A DNA stretch of 37,163 bases from Pseudomonadota bacterium (GTDB lineage: Bacteria; Pseudomonadota; Gammaproteobacteria; Burkholderiales; Burkholderiaceae): contig JAKORH010000074.1 of the NCBI GenBank assembly GCA_029777935.1, positions 1 to 37,163 on the forward strand, in the 5' to 3' direction. Shown one piece after another: positions 1 through 7,544 of this stretch (positions are counted from its first letter, which is position 1; each line of letters starts with the position of its first letter). Under the pieces are notes generated by a model. That model was not told the origin of the DNA. It did no database searches and saw only the letters and a program-made list of their open reading frames with translations. A program made the position numbers and the translations under genes.

Positions 1-2
1 CG

Positions 3-1142
3 CCGGCCGCGTCGGAATTCGGCGCGCCGGAATCCGTGCTCGCGTGGGCGCGCGAGAACTTCGACCAGCTCGACCGGTTGCCGCACGAGGCCGAGGCTGC
101 AGCGGCGCTGGCGCGTCTGGCCGACTGGACCGAGCGCGAGTACACGCGCTGCAGCGCGCATCTGGCGCAGCGGCGCGCGCGCGGCTGCGTGCGCGAGTGC
201 CATGGTGACCTGCATCTGGGCAACATCGTGCTGCTCGGCGGCGAGCCGACGTTGTTCGACGCGATCGAGTTCAATCCGGCGCTGCGCTGGATCGACGTGA
301 TCAGCGATCTGGCGTTCGCGTTCATGGATCTCGTCGACCACGGCCTCACCCCGTTCGCGTGGCGGCTGCTGGACCGCTATCTGCAGGCGACCGGCGACTA
401 CGACGGCGTCGACCTGCTGCGCTTCTTCGCGGTGTACCGCGCGCTGGTGCGCGCCAAGGTCGTGCGCATCCGCGCCGAGCAGCCCGATGTGGGCGACGAT
501 GAGCGCGCCGAACTGCGGACGCGCACTGCGCGCTGCGTCCGGCTCGCCGAGTCGCTCGCGCAGGCGCCGGCCGGACCGCTGCTCGCGATCACATTCGGCC
601 TGTCGGGCGCCGGCAAGACCACGGTCGCGGGCGCGCTACTCGAGCGGCTCGGCGCGGTGAGGGTGCGCTCCGACATCGAGCGCAAGCGCCTGTTCGGCAT
701 CGACGAGACGCGGCGGATGACGGGCGAGTCGCTGGCGCAGTTGTATGCGCCGGAAGCCACGCGCGCCACGTACGCGCGGATCGCCGAGGTCGCGCGCGCG
801 ATCGTCGCCGCCGGCCATCCGGCGCTGGTCGACGCCGCGTTCCTGAAGCGCGCCGAACGCGACGAGTTCCGCGCGCTGGCGCGCGAACTCGGCACCCGCT
901 TCGTGCTGATCGAGTGCGCTGCTGCGCCCGACGTGCTGCGCGCGCGCGTGGCCCGGCGCATGGAGCAAGCGTCCGACGTGTCCGACGCCACCGTGGCCGT
1001 GCTGGAACGCCAGCTCGAAACCCACGAGCCGGTCGGCGCCGACGAGCGCGCCGACACGATCACGATCGCCACCGACGTCGATGCAGAGGCGCTGGCCGCG
1101 CGCTGCGTGGAGGTGGCACGGCAACTGGCGCGTGCGCCATGA
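3..1142 (+). CDS. APH-like kinase fused to P-loop kinase (5' partial)
   Basis: The frame is open from base 3, so the gene begins upstream of the window and the GTG at 36 is probably internal. The first part has an aminoglycoside-phosphotransferase fold: ECHGDLHLGN near base 200 is the catalytic loop, and FDAIEFNP near base 260 carries the second metal-binding Asp. The second part starts with a Walker A loop, GLSGAGKTT, near base 600, followed by a small kinase domain. This layout matches the bifunctional 'aminoglycoside phosphotransferase/ATP-binding protein' family (COG2187 plus COG0645 types), whose substrate is unknown to me; antibiotic resistance should not be assumed. The stop overlaps the next gene's ATG (ATGA), so the two are probably translationally coupled. 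A stand-alone relative of the first domain lies at 33270-34310. Confidence 0.85.
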   Translation, partial: PAASEFGAPESVLAWARENFDQLDRLPHEAEAAAALARLADWTEREYTRCSAHLAQRRARGCVRECHGDLHLGNIVLLGGEPTLFDAIEFNPALRWIDVISDLAFAFMDLVDHGLTPFAWRLLDRYLQATGDYDGVDLLRFFAVYRALVRAKVVRIRAEQPDVGDDERAELRTRTARCVRLAESLAQAPAGPLLAITFGLSGAGKTTVAGALLERLGAVRVRSDIERKRLFGIDETRRMTGESLAQLYAPEATRATYARIAEVARAIVAAGHPALVDAAFLKRAERDEFRALARELGTRFVLIECAAAPDVLRARVARRMEQASDVSDATVAVLERQLETHEPVGADERADTITIATDVDAEALAARCVEVARQLARAP

Positions 1143-2161
1143 GCGCGTCGGGCCGCCCCAAGCGCGAATCCCCGAGCGCGCAGCGCGAGGGCGGTCCAGT
1201 GACCGAACGCACGATCGATGTCTGCAACGGCGACGCCGACGGGCTGTGCGCGCTGCATCAACTGCGGCTGGCGCAGCCGGCGCGGTCCGAGCTCGTCACG
1301 GGGCTGAAGCGCGAGATCGATCTGCTGGCGCGCGTGGACGCGGGCGCGGAGGCGAGCATCACCGTGCTCGACATCGCGCTGGCGCGTAACCGCGCCGCGC
1401 TTGACCGCCTGCTCGCGCGCGGCGCGCACGTGCGGTGGTTCGATCATCACGGGTCGGGCGGTCTTCCGGCGCACCCGAATTTCGAGGCGCACATCGATAC
1501 CGCCCCCGACGTGTGCACCAGCCTGATCGTCGACCGCGTACTCGCCGGCCGCTACGCTCATTGGGCGATCGCCGCCGCGTTCGGAGACAACCTGATCGGC
1601 GTGGCGAACGCGCGCGCCGCCGCGCTGGGACTGCCGGCCGAGGCGACCGCGCGACTGCGCGCGCTCGGCGAGGCGCTGAACTACAACAGCTACGGCGACA
1701 CCGAGTCCGATGTGCTGATCCATCCGCGCGATCTATACCCGCGGCTGGCGGCGTTCGCTGATCCGTTTGATTTCGCGCGCGCCGACCCGATCGTCGCCGA
1801 ACTCGTCGCACGCCGTGCGCAGGACCTGGCGCAGGCGGTGGCGCTGCCTCCGCTGGCGGCCAGCGAGCGCGGCGCGGTGTACGCGCTGCCCGACGCGGCG
1901 TGGTGCCGGCGCGTGCTCGGCGCCTTCGCGCACGATCTGGCCAACTCGCACCCGCAGCGCGCGCATGCGGTGCTGAAGGACAACGGCGACGGCACGTACG
2001 CGGTCAGCCTGCGCGCGCCGCAGTCCTCGAAGCGCGGCGCCGACGCGTTCGCGCGGCGCTTCGGCGGCGGCGGACGCAGCGGGGCGGCCGGCATCGATCG
2101 GCTGCCGGCCTCGGAACGTGAATCGTTCGCGGCAGCCTTTCTCGACGCGGTCTGGCGCTAG
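1139..2161 (+). CDS. DHH family phosphoesterase
   Basis: A 340-residue protein whose ATG at 1139 overlaps the upstream stop; GTG at 1199 is an alternative start that would drop a basic 20-residue lead. It shows DHH motif I (NGDADG, near residue 29), a later DIAL segment (motif II), the signature DHH in WFDHHGSG, and a C-terminal DHHA1-like glycine loop (GGGGRSGAAG). DHH/DHHA1 enzymes are Mn-dependent phosphoesterases that cleave short oligonucleotides, cyclic dinucleotides or pAp; the sequence does not show which. Coupling to the APH/P-loop kinase suggests a shared nucleotide-related role, but that is inference. The family call is safe, the substrate open. Confidence 0.85.
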   Translation: MSASGRPKRESPSAQREGGPVTERTIDVCNGDADGLCALHQLRLAQPARSELVTGLKREIDLLARVDAGAEASITVLDIALARNRAALDRLLARGAHVRWFDHHGSGGLPAHPNFEAHIDTAPDVCTSLIVDRVLAGRYAHWAIAAAFGDNLIGVANARAAALGLPAEATARLRALGEALNYNSYGDTESDVLIHPRDLYPRLAAFADPFDFARADPIVAELVARRAQDLAQAVALPPLAASERGAVYALPDAAWCRRVLGAFAHDLANSHPQRAHAVLKDNGDGTYAVSLRAPQSSKRGADAFARRFGGGGRSGAAGIDRLPASERESFAAAFLDAVWR

Positions 2162-2208
2162 CCCGCTCCGGCTGTTGCCGCTGTGCATCGGGATTTGCCC
2201 GGATCGCG

Positions 2209-2222
2209 TTGACCAGCGTCAA
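2209..2222. promoter_or_regulatory. FNR/FixK-type box upstream of the usp gene
   Basis: TTGACcagcGTCAA is a perfect 5-4-5 palindrome that fits the FNR/Dnr/FixK operator pattern TTGAY-N4-RTCAA. It lies in the 188-base gap between the DHH gene and the universal stress gene, 127 bases before the ATG at 2350. The likely binder is one of the two Crp/Fnr proteins encoded here (3778 and 28751). Confidence 0.7.
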
Positions 2223-2349
2223 GGGATCTCTTGCGCGATCTTGGATTCGCTGCGGATCGAGCGCAGATTTGGTGTCGAGAGCGAACAAGAATAAGTCTGC
2301 AAGCCGCACACTGGCGCTCCCGCTCGAACGTCGTGACTCGAGTGCGCTT

Positions 2350-3249
2350 ATGAGAATCCTGATCCCCGTCGACGGCAGCCGGCTGGCCCAGGATGCAGTC
2401 GAATTCGTCGCCGGCCGCTCCTCCCTGGTCGGTACCGCCCCCCATGTCGTACTGGTCAACGCGCAACTGCCGCTGTCGTCGCAGGCCGAGCGCATCATCG
2501 GCCGTGCGACGGCGCGCGGCATCCACCACGAGCAGGCGCTGAAGATCGCGCAGCCGGCGCTCGACCGGCTCGACCGAGCGGGCCTCGCACCGCAGCTCAA
2601 GGTGGCGATGGGCAGCCCGGCCGAGGCGATCGCGCGCGCAGCCGACGCCGGCCGAGCCGACCTGATCGTGATGGGTTCGCACGGCAGGAGCGGGATGAAG
2701 CGCGCGCTGCTCGGGTCGGTTGCCTACGGCGTATTGGCGCGCACGAACGTGCCGGTGCTGCTGCTGCGGGGAAGTGCGGTGCCGAAGCGCGATTCGCTGC
2801 GGGTGGCGATTGCGCTCGACGGCAGCCGGCTCGGGCTGCAGGCGGTGAAGTACGCGTTGCGCCACCTCGAGATGTTCGGCGCGCAGCCGTCGTTCGCGCT
2901 GGTGCACGTCGCGTCCGATCTGGTGATCCCGTTCGCCGGCGACATCGCGGGCGGGACGGCGATCGCGTTCACGCCGCAGCAGATCGAGGACATGCGCGAC
3001 GCGGCGTTCGAGGCGGCGTTCGGGCCCGCGCGCCGGCTGATGCGGCGCGCGCAGGTGCCGTTCACCGAAGTGAAACTGACCGGCGTGGCCGGCGACGAGA
3101 TCGCCGCCTACGCGCGCCGGCACGCGGACCTGACGCTGCTGGGTTCGCACGGCTACGGCGCGGTGCGCGCCGCGGTGCTGGGCTCGGTCGCGCAGCGCGT
3201 AGCGGCGCGCGGAACGACGCCGCTGCTGATCGTGCGGCCGCGCCGTTGA
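2350..3249 (+). CDS. Tandem universal stress protein (UspA family)
   Basis: A 299-residue protein with two UspA domains. Each begins with a strand-D-G-S motif (ILIPVDGSRLA; VAIALDGSRLG) and ends with the ATP-binding signature G-x2-G-x9-GS (GSHG...LGS near residues 113 and 275). Both copies therefore look competent for ATP binding. The ATG at 2350 is chosen because the domain begins directly at it; an in-frame start at 2209 would add 47 non-conserved residues and fall on the FNR-type box. Tandem Usps are typical of hypoxia and stationary-phase regulons. The host-attachment gene follows after 14 bases, probably in one transcript. Confidence 0.9.
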   Translation: MRILIPVDGSRLAQDAVEFVAGRSSLVGTAPHVVLVNAQLPLSSQAERIIGRATARGIHHEQALKIAQPALDRLDRAGLAPQLKVAMGSPAEAIARAADAGRADLIVMGSHGRSGMKRALLGSVAYGVLARTNVPVLLLRGSAVPKRDSLRVAIALDGSRLGLQAVKYALRHLEMFGAQPSFALVHVASDLVIPFAGDIAGGTAIAFTPQQIEDMRDAAFEAAFGPARRLMRRAQVPFTEVKLTGVAGDEIAAYARRHADLTLLGSHGYGAVRAAVLGSVAQRVAARGTTPLLIVRPRR

Positions 3250-3263
3250 AACGGAGCATGGAC

Positions 3264-3716
3264 ATGACGAAGCGAAACTGGATCGTGGTAGCCAACGGAT
3301 CGCAGGCCGCGCTGTACAGCCGCGATCCCGACGAAGAGGGATTTCGGCTCGCGCTGGAGCGCCAGTTCGAGCACCCTCAGGGCCGTAGCAAGGGAATGGA
3401 ACTGGCGACCGACCGGCCGGGCGCGGTGCGCGGACACGGCAGCGACAGCGCGCAGTACGTGCCGCGTGTCGATCCGAAGCGCAACGAGATGGAGCACTTC
3501 GCGCAGCGCCTGGCCGACGAGCTGGACGGCCTGCAGCGCGCGCAGAGGCTGGCGCGGCTGACGCTGGTGGCGTCCAACCCGTTTCTCGGCCTGTTGCGCG
3601 CGCGGCTGCCGGACGCGGTGCGCGACGCCGTCGAGGCGCAGGTCGCGCACGACTACACGGCGCTCGGCGAGCGCGAGCTGACTGAACGCCTGGCGGCCGC
3701 CACGGCGCAGACGTGA
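3264..3716 (+). CDS. Host attachment family protein
   Basis: A 150-residue protein resembling the 'host attachment protein' family (PF10116). Typical features are the TKRNWIVVANGSQAALY opening, a central GRSKGMELATDRPG stretch with basic and small residues, and a C-terminal segment (LVASNPFLGLLR) like that of release-factor-1-like folds. The family name comes from plant-associated bacteria, but the fold suggests an RNA- or ribosome-linked role, unproven. ATG at 3264 is preferred because ACGGAG at 3251 is correctly spaced from it; ATG 3258 is too close to that site. Probably cotranscribed with the usp gene. Confidence 0.8.
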   Translation: MTKRNWIVVANGSQAALYSRDPDEEGFRLALERQFEHPQGRSKGMELATDRPGAVRGHGSDSAQYVPRVDPKRNEMEHFAQRLADELDGLQRAQRLARLTLVASNPFLGLLRARLPDAVRDAVEAQVAHDYTALGERELTERLAAATAQT

Positions 3717-3777
3717 TGACGATCGCTCGCGCCGGCGGCAAGCGCATCCGGGAGATTCGAACGAAAAGGACAACATC

Positions 3778-4647
3778 ATGCTGCTCTCCAATGGCATCGA
3801 GCTTTCGGACCTGGCAGTGGAGGAGGCCGAGGCGACCGCGCCGTCGCGAATCGGCCTGCCGGTGATCGGCGCGCGTACCTTGCTCGCCGATGTGCTGCGG
3901 ATGCTCGGCTACCCGGCCGCGCAGAAGCTGCCGGTCATGCAACACACCTTCACCAACCGCCGCGTGCATCGCGGCCAGTCGCTGCTGCTGTCGGGGCAGC
4001 CATTCGAGCACCTGTATCTCGTGCTGTCGGGCAGCTTCAAGAGCACGCTGCACGAGGCCGACGGCTCGCAGCAAATCGTCGCGTTTCCGATGCGCGGTGA
4101 CCTGATCGGGCTGGATGCGAGCCAGTCCGGCCGCTACCCGGTGACGGTCGCGGCGCTGGAGGAATCCAACGTCGCGATGATCCCGCAGCGCGAACTGGTC
4201 GAACTGGTGCTGACCTGCCCGGTGCTCGAGGATGCGTTCATGAAGTCGGTCAGCGCCGAGCTGATGCGCACCTACCAGGCGATGCGCGCGATGGGCGCGC
4301 TCGGCGCCGAGGCGAGGCTCGCGCGTTTCCTGCACGACCTCGGCCAGCGGATGGCGCGCTTCGGCTTCTCGCCGCGCGCCTTTCGGCTGACCATGACGCG
4401 TTCGGACATCGCGAGCTATCTCGGCCTGTCGATCGAAACCGTCAGCCGCGCGTTCACGTCGCTCGCGACCCGCGGCCTGATCGAGGTCAGCCGCCGCAGC
4501 GTCCGCATAGCCGACGCGGTGCGCCTGGCGCACGCGGAGGAATTCGAGCCGCACAGCCTGCAGTTGCAGATCCACGAACACGCGCAGGGCGCGAAACCGG
4601 CGCGTCCCGTCGGCTTGCCGCCGCCGAAGCTGAAGCTCGTGAATTGA
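3778..4647 (+). CDS. Crp/Fnr family transcription regulator (copy 1)
   Basis: A 289-residue regulator with a cyclic-nucleotide-binding-like beta-roll (about residues 55-150), a dimerisation helix and a Crp-type winged helix (about 200-245). The recognition helix reads IETVSRAFT, keeping the E-x2-S-R pattern (E220, S223, R224) that FNR uses to read TTGAT half sites. The only cysteine is C147, so the N-terminal [4Fe-4S] ligands of true FNR are absent. It is therefore closer in type to FixK or Dnr, and oxygen sensing must come from elsewhere or from another ligand. A good AAAGGA precedes the ATG. It is clearly paralogous to the protein at 28751-29584. Expected targets are the TTGAY-N4-RTCAA boxes in this window. 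Confidence 0.9.
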   Translation: MLLSNGIELSDLAVEEAEATAPSRIGLPVIGARTLLADVLRMLGYPAAQKLPVMQHTFTNRRVHRGQSLLLSGQPFEHLYLVLSGSFKSTLHEADGSQQIVAFPMRGDLIGLDASQSGRYPVTVAALEESNVAMIPQRELVELVLTCPVLEDAFMKSVSAELMRTYQAMRAMGALGAEARLARFLHDLGQRMARFGFSPRAFRLTMTRSDIASYLGLSIETVSRAFTSLATRGLIEVSRRSVRIADAVRLAHAEEFEPHSLQLQIHEHAQGAKPARPVGLPPPKLKLVN

Positions 4648-4680
4648 CGCGCTCGAGCCCGAAACTGGAAAGGAACCTCG

Positions 4681-4911
4681 ATGATCAGCCACGTGCCGGA
4701 CGTCGGCGCACCCGACCCCGAGAAGAAGACTTCGCCGATCCTCGACGAGGACGAGATCGAGGAGGCCTCGCTCGACCTCGAACTCGAAAGCGGCGTGTGC
4801 GTCTACAACGGCGTCGCGTATCCGATCGGCCAGTGGGTGCGCAGCGGATCGGAAGTGCTGCACTGTGAAGAGCGCGGCCTGTGGGTGCGCCGTACCGAAT
4901 TGCCGGCGTAG
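4681..4911 (+). CDS. Small acidic conserved-type hypothetical protein
   Basis: A 76-residue protein preceded by AAAGGAA, 33 bases after the Crp/Fnr gene, so probably in the same transcript. The N-terminal half is very acidic (DEDEIEEASLDLELE). The C-terminal half has a compact pattern, VCVYNGVAYPIGQWVRSG, then CEERGLWVRR, with two cysteines. I do not recognise the family. It ends 40 bases before the convergent hibernation-factor gene; a 12-base palindrome, CACATCGATGTG, lies in between at 4914-4925. Confidence 0.65.
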   Translation: MISHVPDVGAPDPEKKTSPILDEDEIEEASLDLELESGVCVYNGVAYPIGQWVRSGSEVLHCEERGLWVRRTELPA

Positions 4912-4951
4912 CTCACATCGATGTGCACTTGCGGCTCGATCATGCGCGGCG

Positions 4952-5497
4952 TCACATCAGCTTGTGCTTGCCGACGCTGACGCGCTTGGCCTGCGGCCCC
5001 TCCGCAGCGGCCTCCTCGATGAACTGCACCGGGGTGCCGGGCGCCAGCGCGTCGAACGGCGGCGTCACGACGTTCTCGCGGCTGAAATACAGCTCGCGGC
5101 CGTCGGCGGTCTGGATGAAGCCGCAGCCGTCGGCGGCGAAGACGCGCGCGACCGTGCCGTGCTGCGGCACTTCGTGCAGCTTGACGTCGCCGCGCTGCTC
5201 GCGAATGTTCTCCTCGAGCCGGCGCCGGGCCGCGTCGAACGCGTCGCGCACCGCCACGTGCACGTCCTCGTCGTGATCGAGATTGACCGCGACCTCATGG
5301 CCGGGCACGCGCACGTCGATTCGCACGGAGAAATGGTGTCCTTGCTGGTGGTGCCGCCGGGTTTCTTCGACCGTCACGCGGCAACTGATGATCCGGGGAT
5401 GGAACCGCTCGAGCTTCCCGGCTTGCTTGCGGATGTCCGCCTCGAGCGCGGACGAACGTTCGAATCCGCGCATCGTGATCTGAAGTGGAACTTGCAT
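4952..5497 (-). CDS. HPF/RaiA-type ribosome hibernation factor with cold-shock domain
   Basis: A 181-residue fusion. Residues 1 to about 105 resemble the HPF/RaiA (S30AE) fold (LQITMRGFE, then HHFSVRIDVRVPGHEV and DVHVAVRDAFDAARRRLEE), which binds the 30S decoding centre in idle ribosomes. Residues about 112-181 form a cold-shock/OB domain (GTVARVFAADGCGFI, ELYFSREN) with RNP-like aromatic residues. The start at 5497 is supported by AAGGAAGGAAGG about seven bases upstream. This suggests a ribosome-preserving factor used in growth arrest. It is the last gene of the leftward cluster starting at 7215. Confidence 0.88.
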   Translation of the reverse strand: MQVPLQITMRGFERSSALEADIRKQAGKLERFHPRIISCRVTVEETRRHHQQGHHFSVRIDVRVPGHEVAVNLDHDEDVHVAVRDAFDAARRRLEENIREQRGDVKLHEVPQHGTVARVFAADGCGFIQTADGRELYFSRENVVTPPFDALAPGTPVQFIEEAAAEGPQAKRVSVGKHKLM

Positions 5498-5604
5498 TGC
5501 TGGCCTTCCTTCCTTGCTTTCGTCGACTCGCGCAGGGCGCGCACGCACGCTGCGCCGAGGTTGCCGCAGCCTGTGACCGCGACGCGCAGTCGCATGGCCT
5601 CACC

Positions 5605-6099
5605 TCAGCGGGTCCAGGTCACCCGCAGCAGGTTCTCTTCTTTGTTGTAGCGGTATTCCAGTTCACCCCCGTAAGCGGCGTGCACGGCCTCGCCGATGTC
5701 GCGCGCCAAGTGCGTGTCGGTGGTGGTGATCAGCACGGCGCCATCGACATCCTCGATCGCCATGATGCGTTCGAGCGGATGCTCGGCCTTCTCGTGCTCC
5801 TCGCGATTGCGCGACAGGTGCAGGATGTCGTCGCGGTGATCGGCGAGGAACGCGCCCTTCAGAGTGACGAAACCGGCCGGAAAGTGGTCGTGGATGCGGT
5901 GGCACGCGGGACACGTTTCTTCATGCGCCCCTGCCGGCGCCGGCAACCAGCGCCAGCGGCCCTCGTGGTATACGGCGCCGCACTGCGGGCAGCGAGTCGG
6001 CTCGGGCAGCTTTCTCTTCGACTTGTAGCTGTCATGGACCAGTTCGTCGCGCAATTCATCCCTTCTGAGCGGACGCCAGCCGTCGCGTGTCGCTTTCAT
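5605..6099 (-). CDS. BCAM0308-type zinc-ribbon protein
   Basis: A 164-residue soluble protein with two CxxC knuckles (RCPQCGAVY and CPACHRIH, near residues 38 and 65), which suggest a zinc ribbon. The C-terminal half (HLSRNREEHEKAEHPLERIMAIED, then a beta-rich end) looks like an NMD3-like RNA-binding fold. I recall this as the BCAM0308 family, named after a member of the low-oxygen-activated locus of Burkholderia cenocepacia; its function is unknown. It sits between DUF504 and the hibernation factor on the same strand, which fits a translation- or RNA-related role. Confidence 0.8.
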   Translation of the reverse strand: MKATRDGWRPLRRDELRDELVHDSYKSKRKLPEPTRCPQCGAVYHEGRWRWLPAPAGAHEETCPACHRIHDHFPAGFVTLKGAFLADHRDDILHLSRNREEHEKAEHPLERIMAIEDVDGAVLITTTDTHLARDIGEAVHAAYGGELEYRYNKEENLLRVTWTR

Positions 6100-6169
6100 G
6101 TCGCTGTCCTTCGTCGCTTCTGCTGCGATTCCAAAATAGTCGCGTCCGCAGCCCGACAGATGACTCCGA

Positions 6170-6439
6170 TCAGGTCGGGGGCTTGGTCCGCCCGCGCTGC
6201 CAGATCAGTTCGCCGTTGCGATAGACCTCGCGCACCCGATGCAGCGGCACGTCGTGCGTCGACCCATCGGCTTCGACCGCGATGAACGAGAAACGGTTGC
6301 CCGGCTCGAACGCGACGCGCGCAAACGGGACGCGCACGGTGCGGCGGCGCACGCGATCGTGGTAGCCGATCTCGAATTGCGCGCGGCCGAACTCCGGATC
6401 CCAGCGGATCCGGTCGAGCAGCTTGTCAATCGGCATCAT
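6170..6439 (-). CDS. DUF504 (MJ1316-like RNA-end) protein
   Basis: An 89-residue protein with the whole DUF504/MJ1316 domain: LLDRIRWDPEFG at the N-terminus, IGYHDRVRRR in the middle and VPLHRVREVYRNGELIWQR at the end. The family has been linked to recognition of RNA cyclic-phosphate ends, largely by domain association. Its ATG overlaps the stop of the primase-polymerase gene by four bases, so the two should be translationally coupled. A function in RNA-end processing together with the upstream primase-polymerase is inference. Confidence 0.88.
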   Translation of the reverse strand: MMPIDKLLDRIRWDPEFGRAQFEIGYHDRVRRRTVRVPFARVAFEPGNRFSFIAVEADGSTHDVPLHRVREVYRNGELIWQRGRTKPPT

Positions 6440-7215
6440 CCGCGCTCGTGCAGCCGCGCGATGCTCTGCACCACCTGCGCCACCTCGTCATCCGGCAACG
6501 GCGGGCGGCAGCGCACGCGGTTCCACGCCAGCAGCAATTCGAGCGCGACCTGCGGTTCGACACCGTGCCACAGCAGATGTCCGGTCAGCGACGCGAGCGT
6601 CGAGTTGCGCTCGCCTTCGGCCACGCCCGCGCGCACGAGGTCGCGCCAGTGCCCGGGCCCGTGGCCGCCGCGCGCGGCGGCGCGCGTCAGGTCGAACCAC
6701 CAGGGCGGCAGCAGCGCGAGAGGCACGTCGTCCGGCCCGCGTCCGGACGCCCACGCGTAGCGGCGTCCGCTCGGATGCACCGAGGGCGGCGCGACCACGC
6801 AGCCGCCTTCGCCGCGCAGGTCGATGCCGGGCCGCAGGCCCACCCGGTTGTGCAGCGGCGGCTGTGCGTGCGCGAAGTACAGGTGCCGTCCGCCGCCGCC
6901 GGTGATCGCCTCGGGCGTGCGCGGCAGCGCGCCGTACTGCTGCTCGATCGCAGCCGCGCTTTGCAGCCCGCCGTGCTGCGCGTCGATGTCGATGACCGCG
7001 AGCTGCGACACTGCACCGGTCACGATGCCGACGTTCGCGTTCGGCCAGCGCGCGAACCACGCGGCGATTTCGTCGGCGCCGGCGCGGCGCTGCTGGAATT
7101 GCTGCCACGCCACCAGCGGGCGCTTGCCGCGCGGCTCGATGGGAATCACCGACCAGCCGCGCGCCGCGTAGGCGAGCGCCGACGCGTAGACTTCGTGTGT
7201 GCTGCGCGCGGTCAT
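6436..7215 (-). CDS. Primase-polymerase with PriCT domain
   Basis: A 259-residue protein starting at ATG 7215 behind GGAAA. It opens with YAARGWSVIPIEPRGKRPLVAW, the usual start of the bifunctional primase/polymerase (prim-pol) domain. It keeps the metal-binding pair in VIDIDAQHG, the GGGGRHLYF loop, and the PGIDLRGEGG...APPSVHPSG block. The last ~70 residues form a PriCT-like helical domain (GERNSTLASLTGHLLWHG...). Such proteins usually occur in plasmids or prophages beside a helicase. Here there is none, and the partner genes concern RNA and ribosomes. An in-frame extension to 7563 exists but overlaps ftsH and is not conserved-looking. Confidence 0.85.
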   Translation of the reverse strand: MTARSTHEVYASALAYAARGWSVIPIEPRGKRPLVAWQQFQQRRAGADEIAAWFARWPNANVGIVTGAVSQLAVIDIDAQHGGLQSAAAIEQQYGALPRTPEAITGGGGRHLYFAHAQPPLHNRVGLRPGIDLRGEGGCVVAPPSVHPSGRRYAWASGRGPDDVPLALLPPWWFDLTRAAARGGHGPGHWRDLVRAGVAEGERNSTLASLTGHLLWHGVEPQVALELLLAWNRVRCRPPLPDDEVAQVVQSIARLHERG

Positions 7216-7544
7216 CGTTTCCGGCGGCAGTCGAAGGAGTTTGCCGTCGCTCGCAGGATATCCGCATCTGCGCGCCGCGTGGATTCGATTGCCGCCGCGC
7301 CGACTCACGCTGCGCCGGGACGGAAGCGATGGCCGCCGGAACTCGATCTCCGGCGCCCAGTCGAACCTTGCGAAAGCGGGCGCGCGGTCGCGCGAGTTCG
7401 AGCGTCGCTTGACGTTCGTGCCAGGAGCCACGCGATGCCTGCGAGGATGCCGCGTGCCCGGATCGACCGTCGGCGAGTGGCGCGGCACGGCGTGCCGCCA
7501 GCCAGATGGCACCGCGCGGCCGGCTGAACGGCGTGGGAGCGGCG
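7216..7544. other. Divergent gap, primase-polymerase / ftsH
   Basis: This 329-base gap must hold both divergent promoters. I found no FNR-type palindrome in it. A TTGACG hexamer at about 7410 could be a -35 element for the ftsH side, with no convincing -10. The gap also contains a 30-codon ORF behind a strong Shine-Dalgarno sequence (7435-7527, listed separately). Confidence 0.4.
7435..7527 (+). CDS. Possible 30-residue Arg-rich leader ORF before ftsH
   Basis: The ATG at 7435 follows AGGAG with seven-base spacing and opens a 30-codon frame ending at TGA 7525-7527, 17 bases before the chosen ftsH ATG. The predicted peptide is very basic (MPARMPRARIDRRRVARHG...). It may be a leader peptide or a chance ORF in GC-rich DNA; only the start signal and position favour it. 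Confidence 0.25.
   Translation: MPARMPRARIDRRRVARHGVPPARWHRAAG

Noticed and set aside
2158..4863. 901-codon open frame on the minus strand
   Set aside because: It lies opposite the usp, host-attachment and Crp/Fnr genes, shows no domain, and has the His/Arg/Ala-rich composition of antisense frames in GC-rich DNA.
6160..6173. ATGACtccgATCAG as an FNR-type box before the BCAM0308-type gene
   Set aside because: Both outermost bases differ from the consensus and it overlaps the end of the DUF504 gene; too weak to list as a site.
7410..7424. TTGACGTTCGTGCC before ftsH as an FNR-type box
   Set aside because: Only the left half site is present; there is no palindrome.
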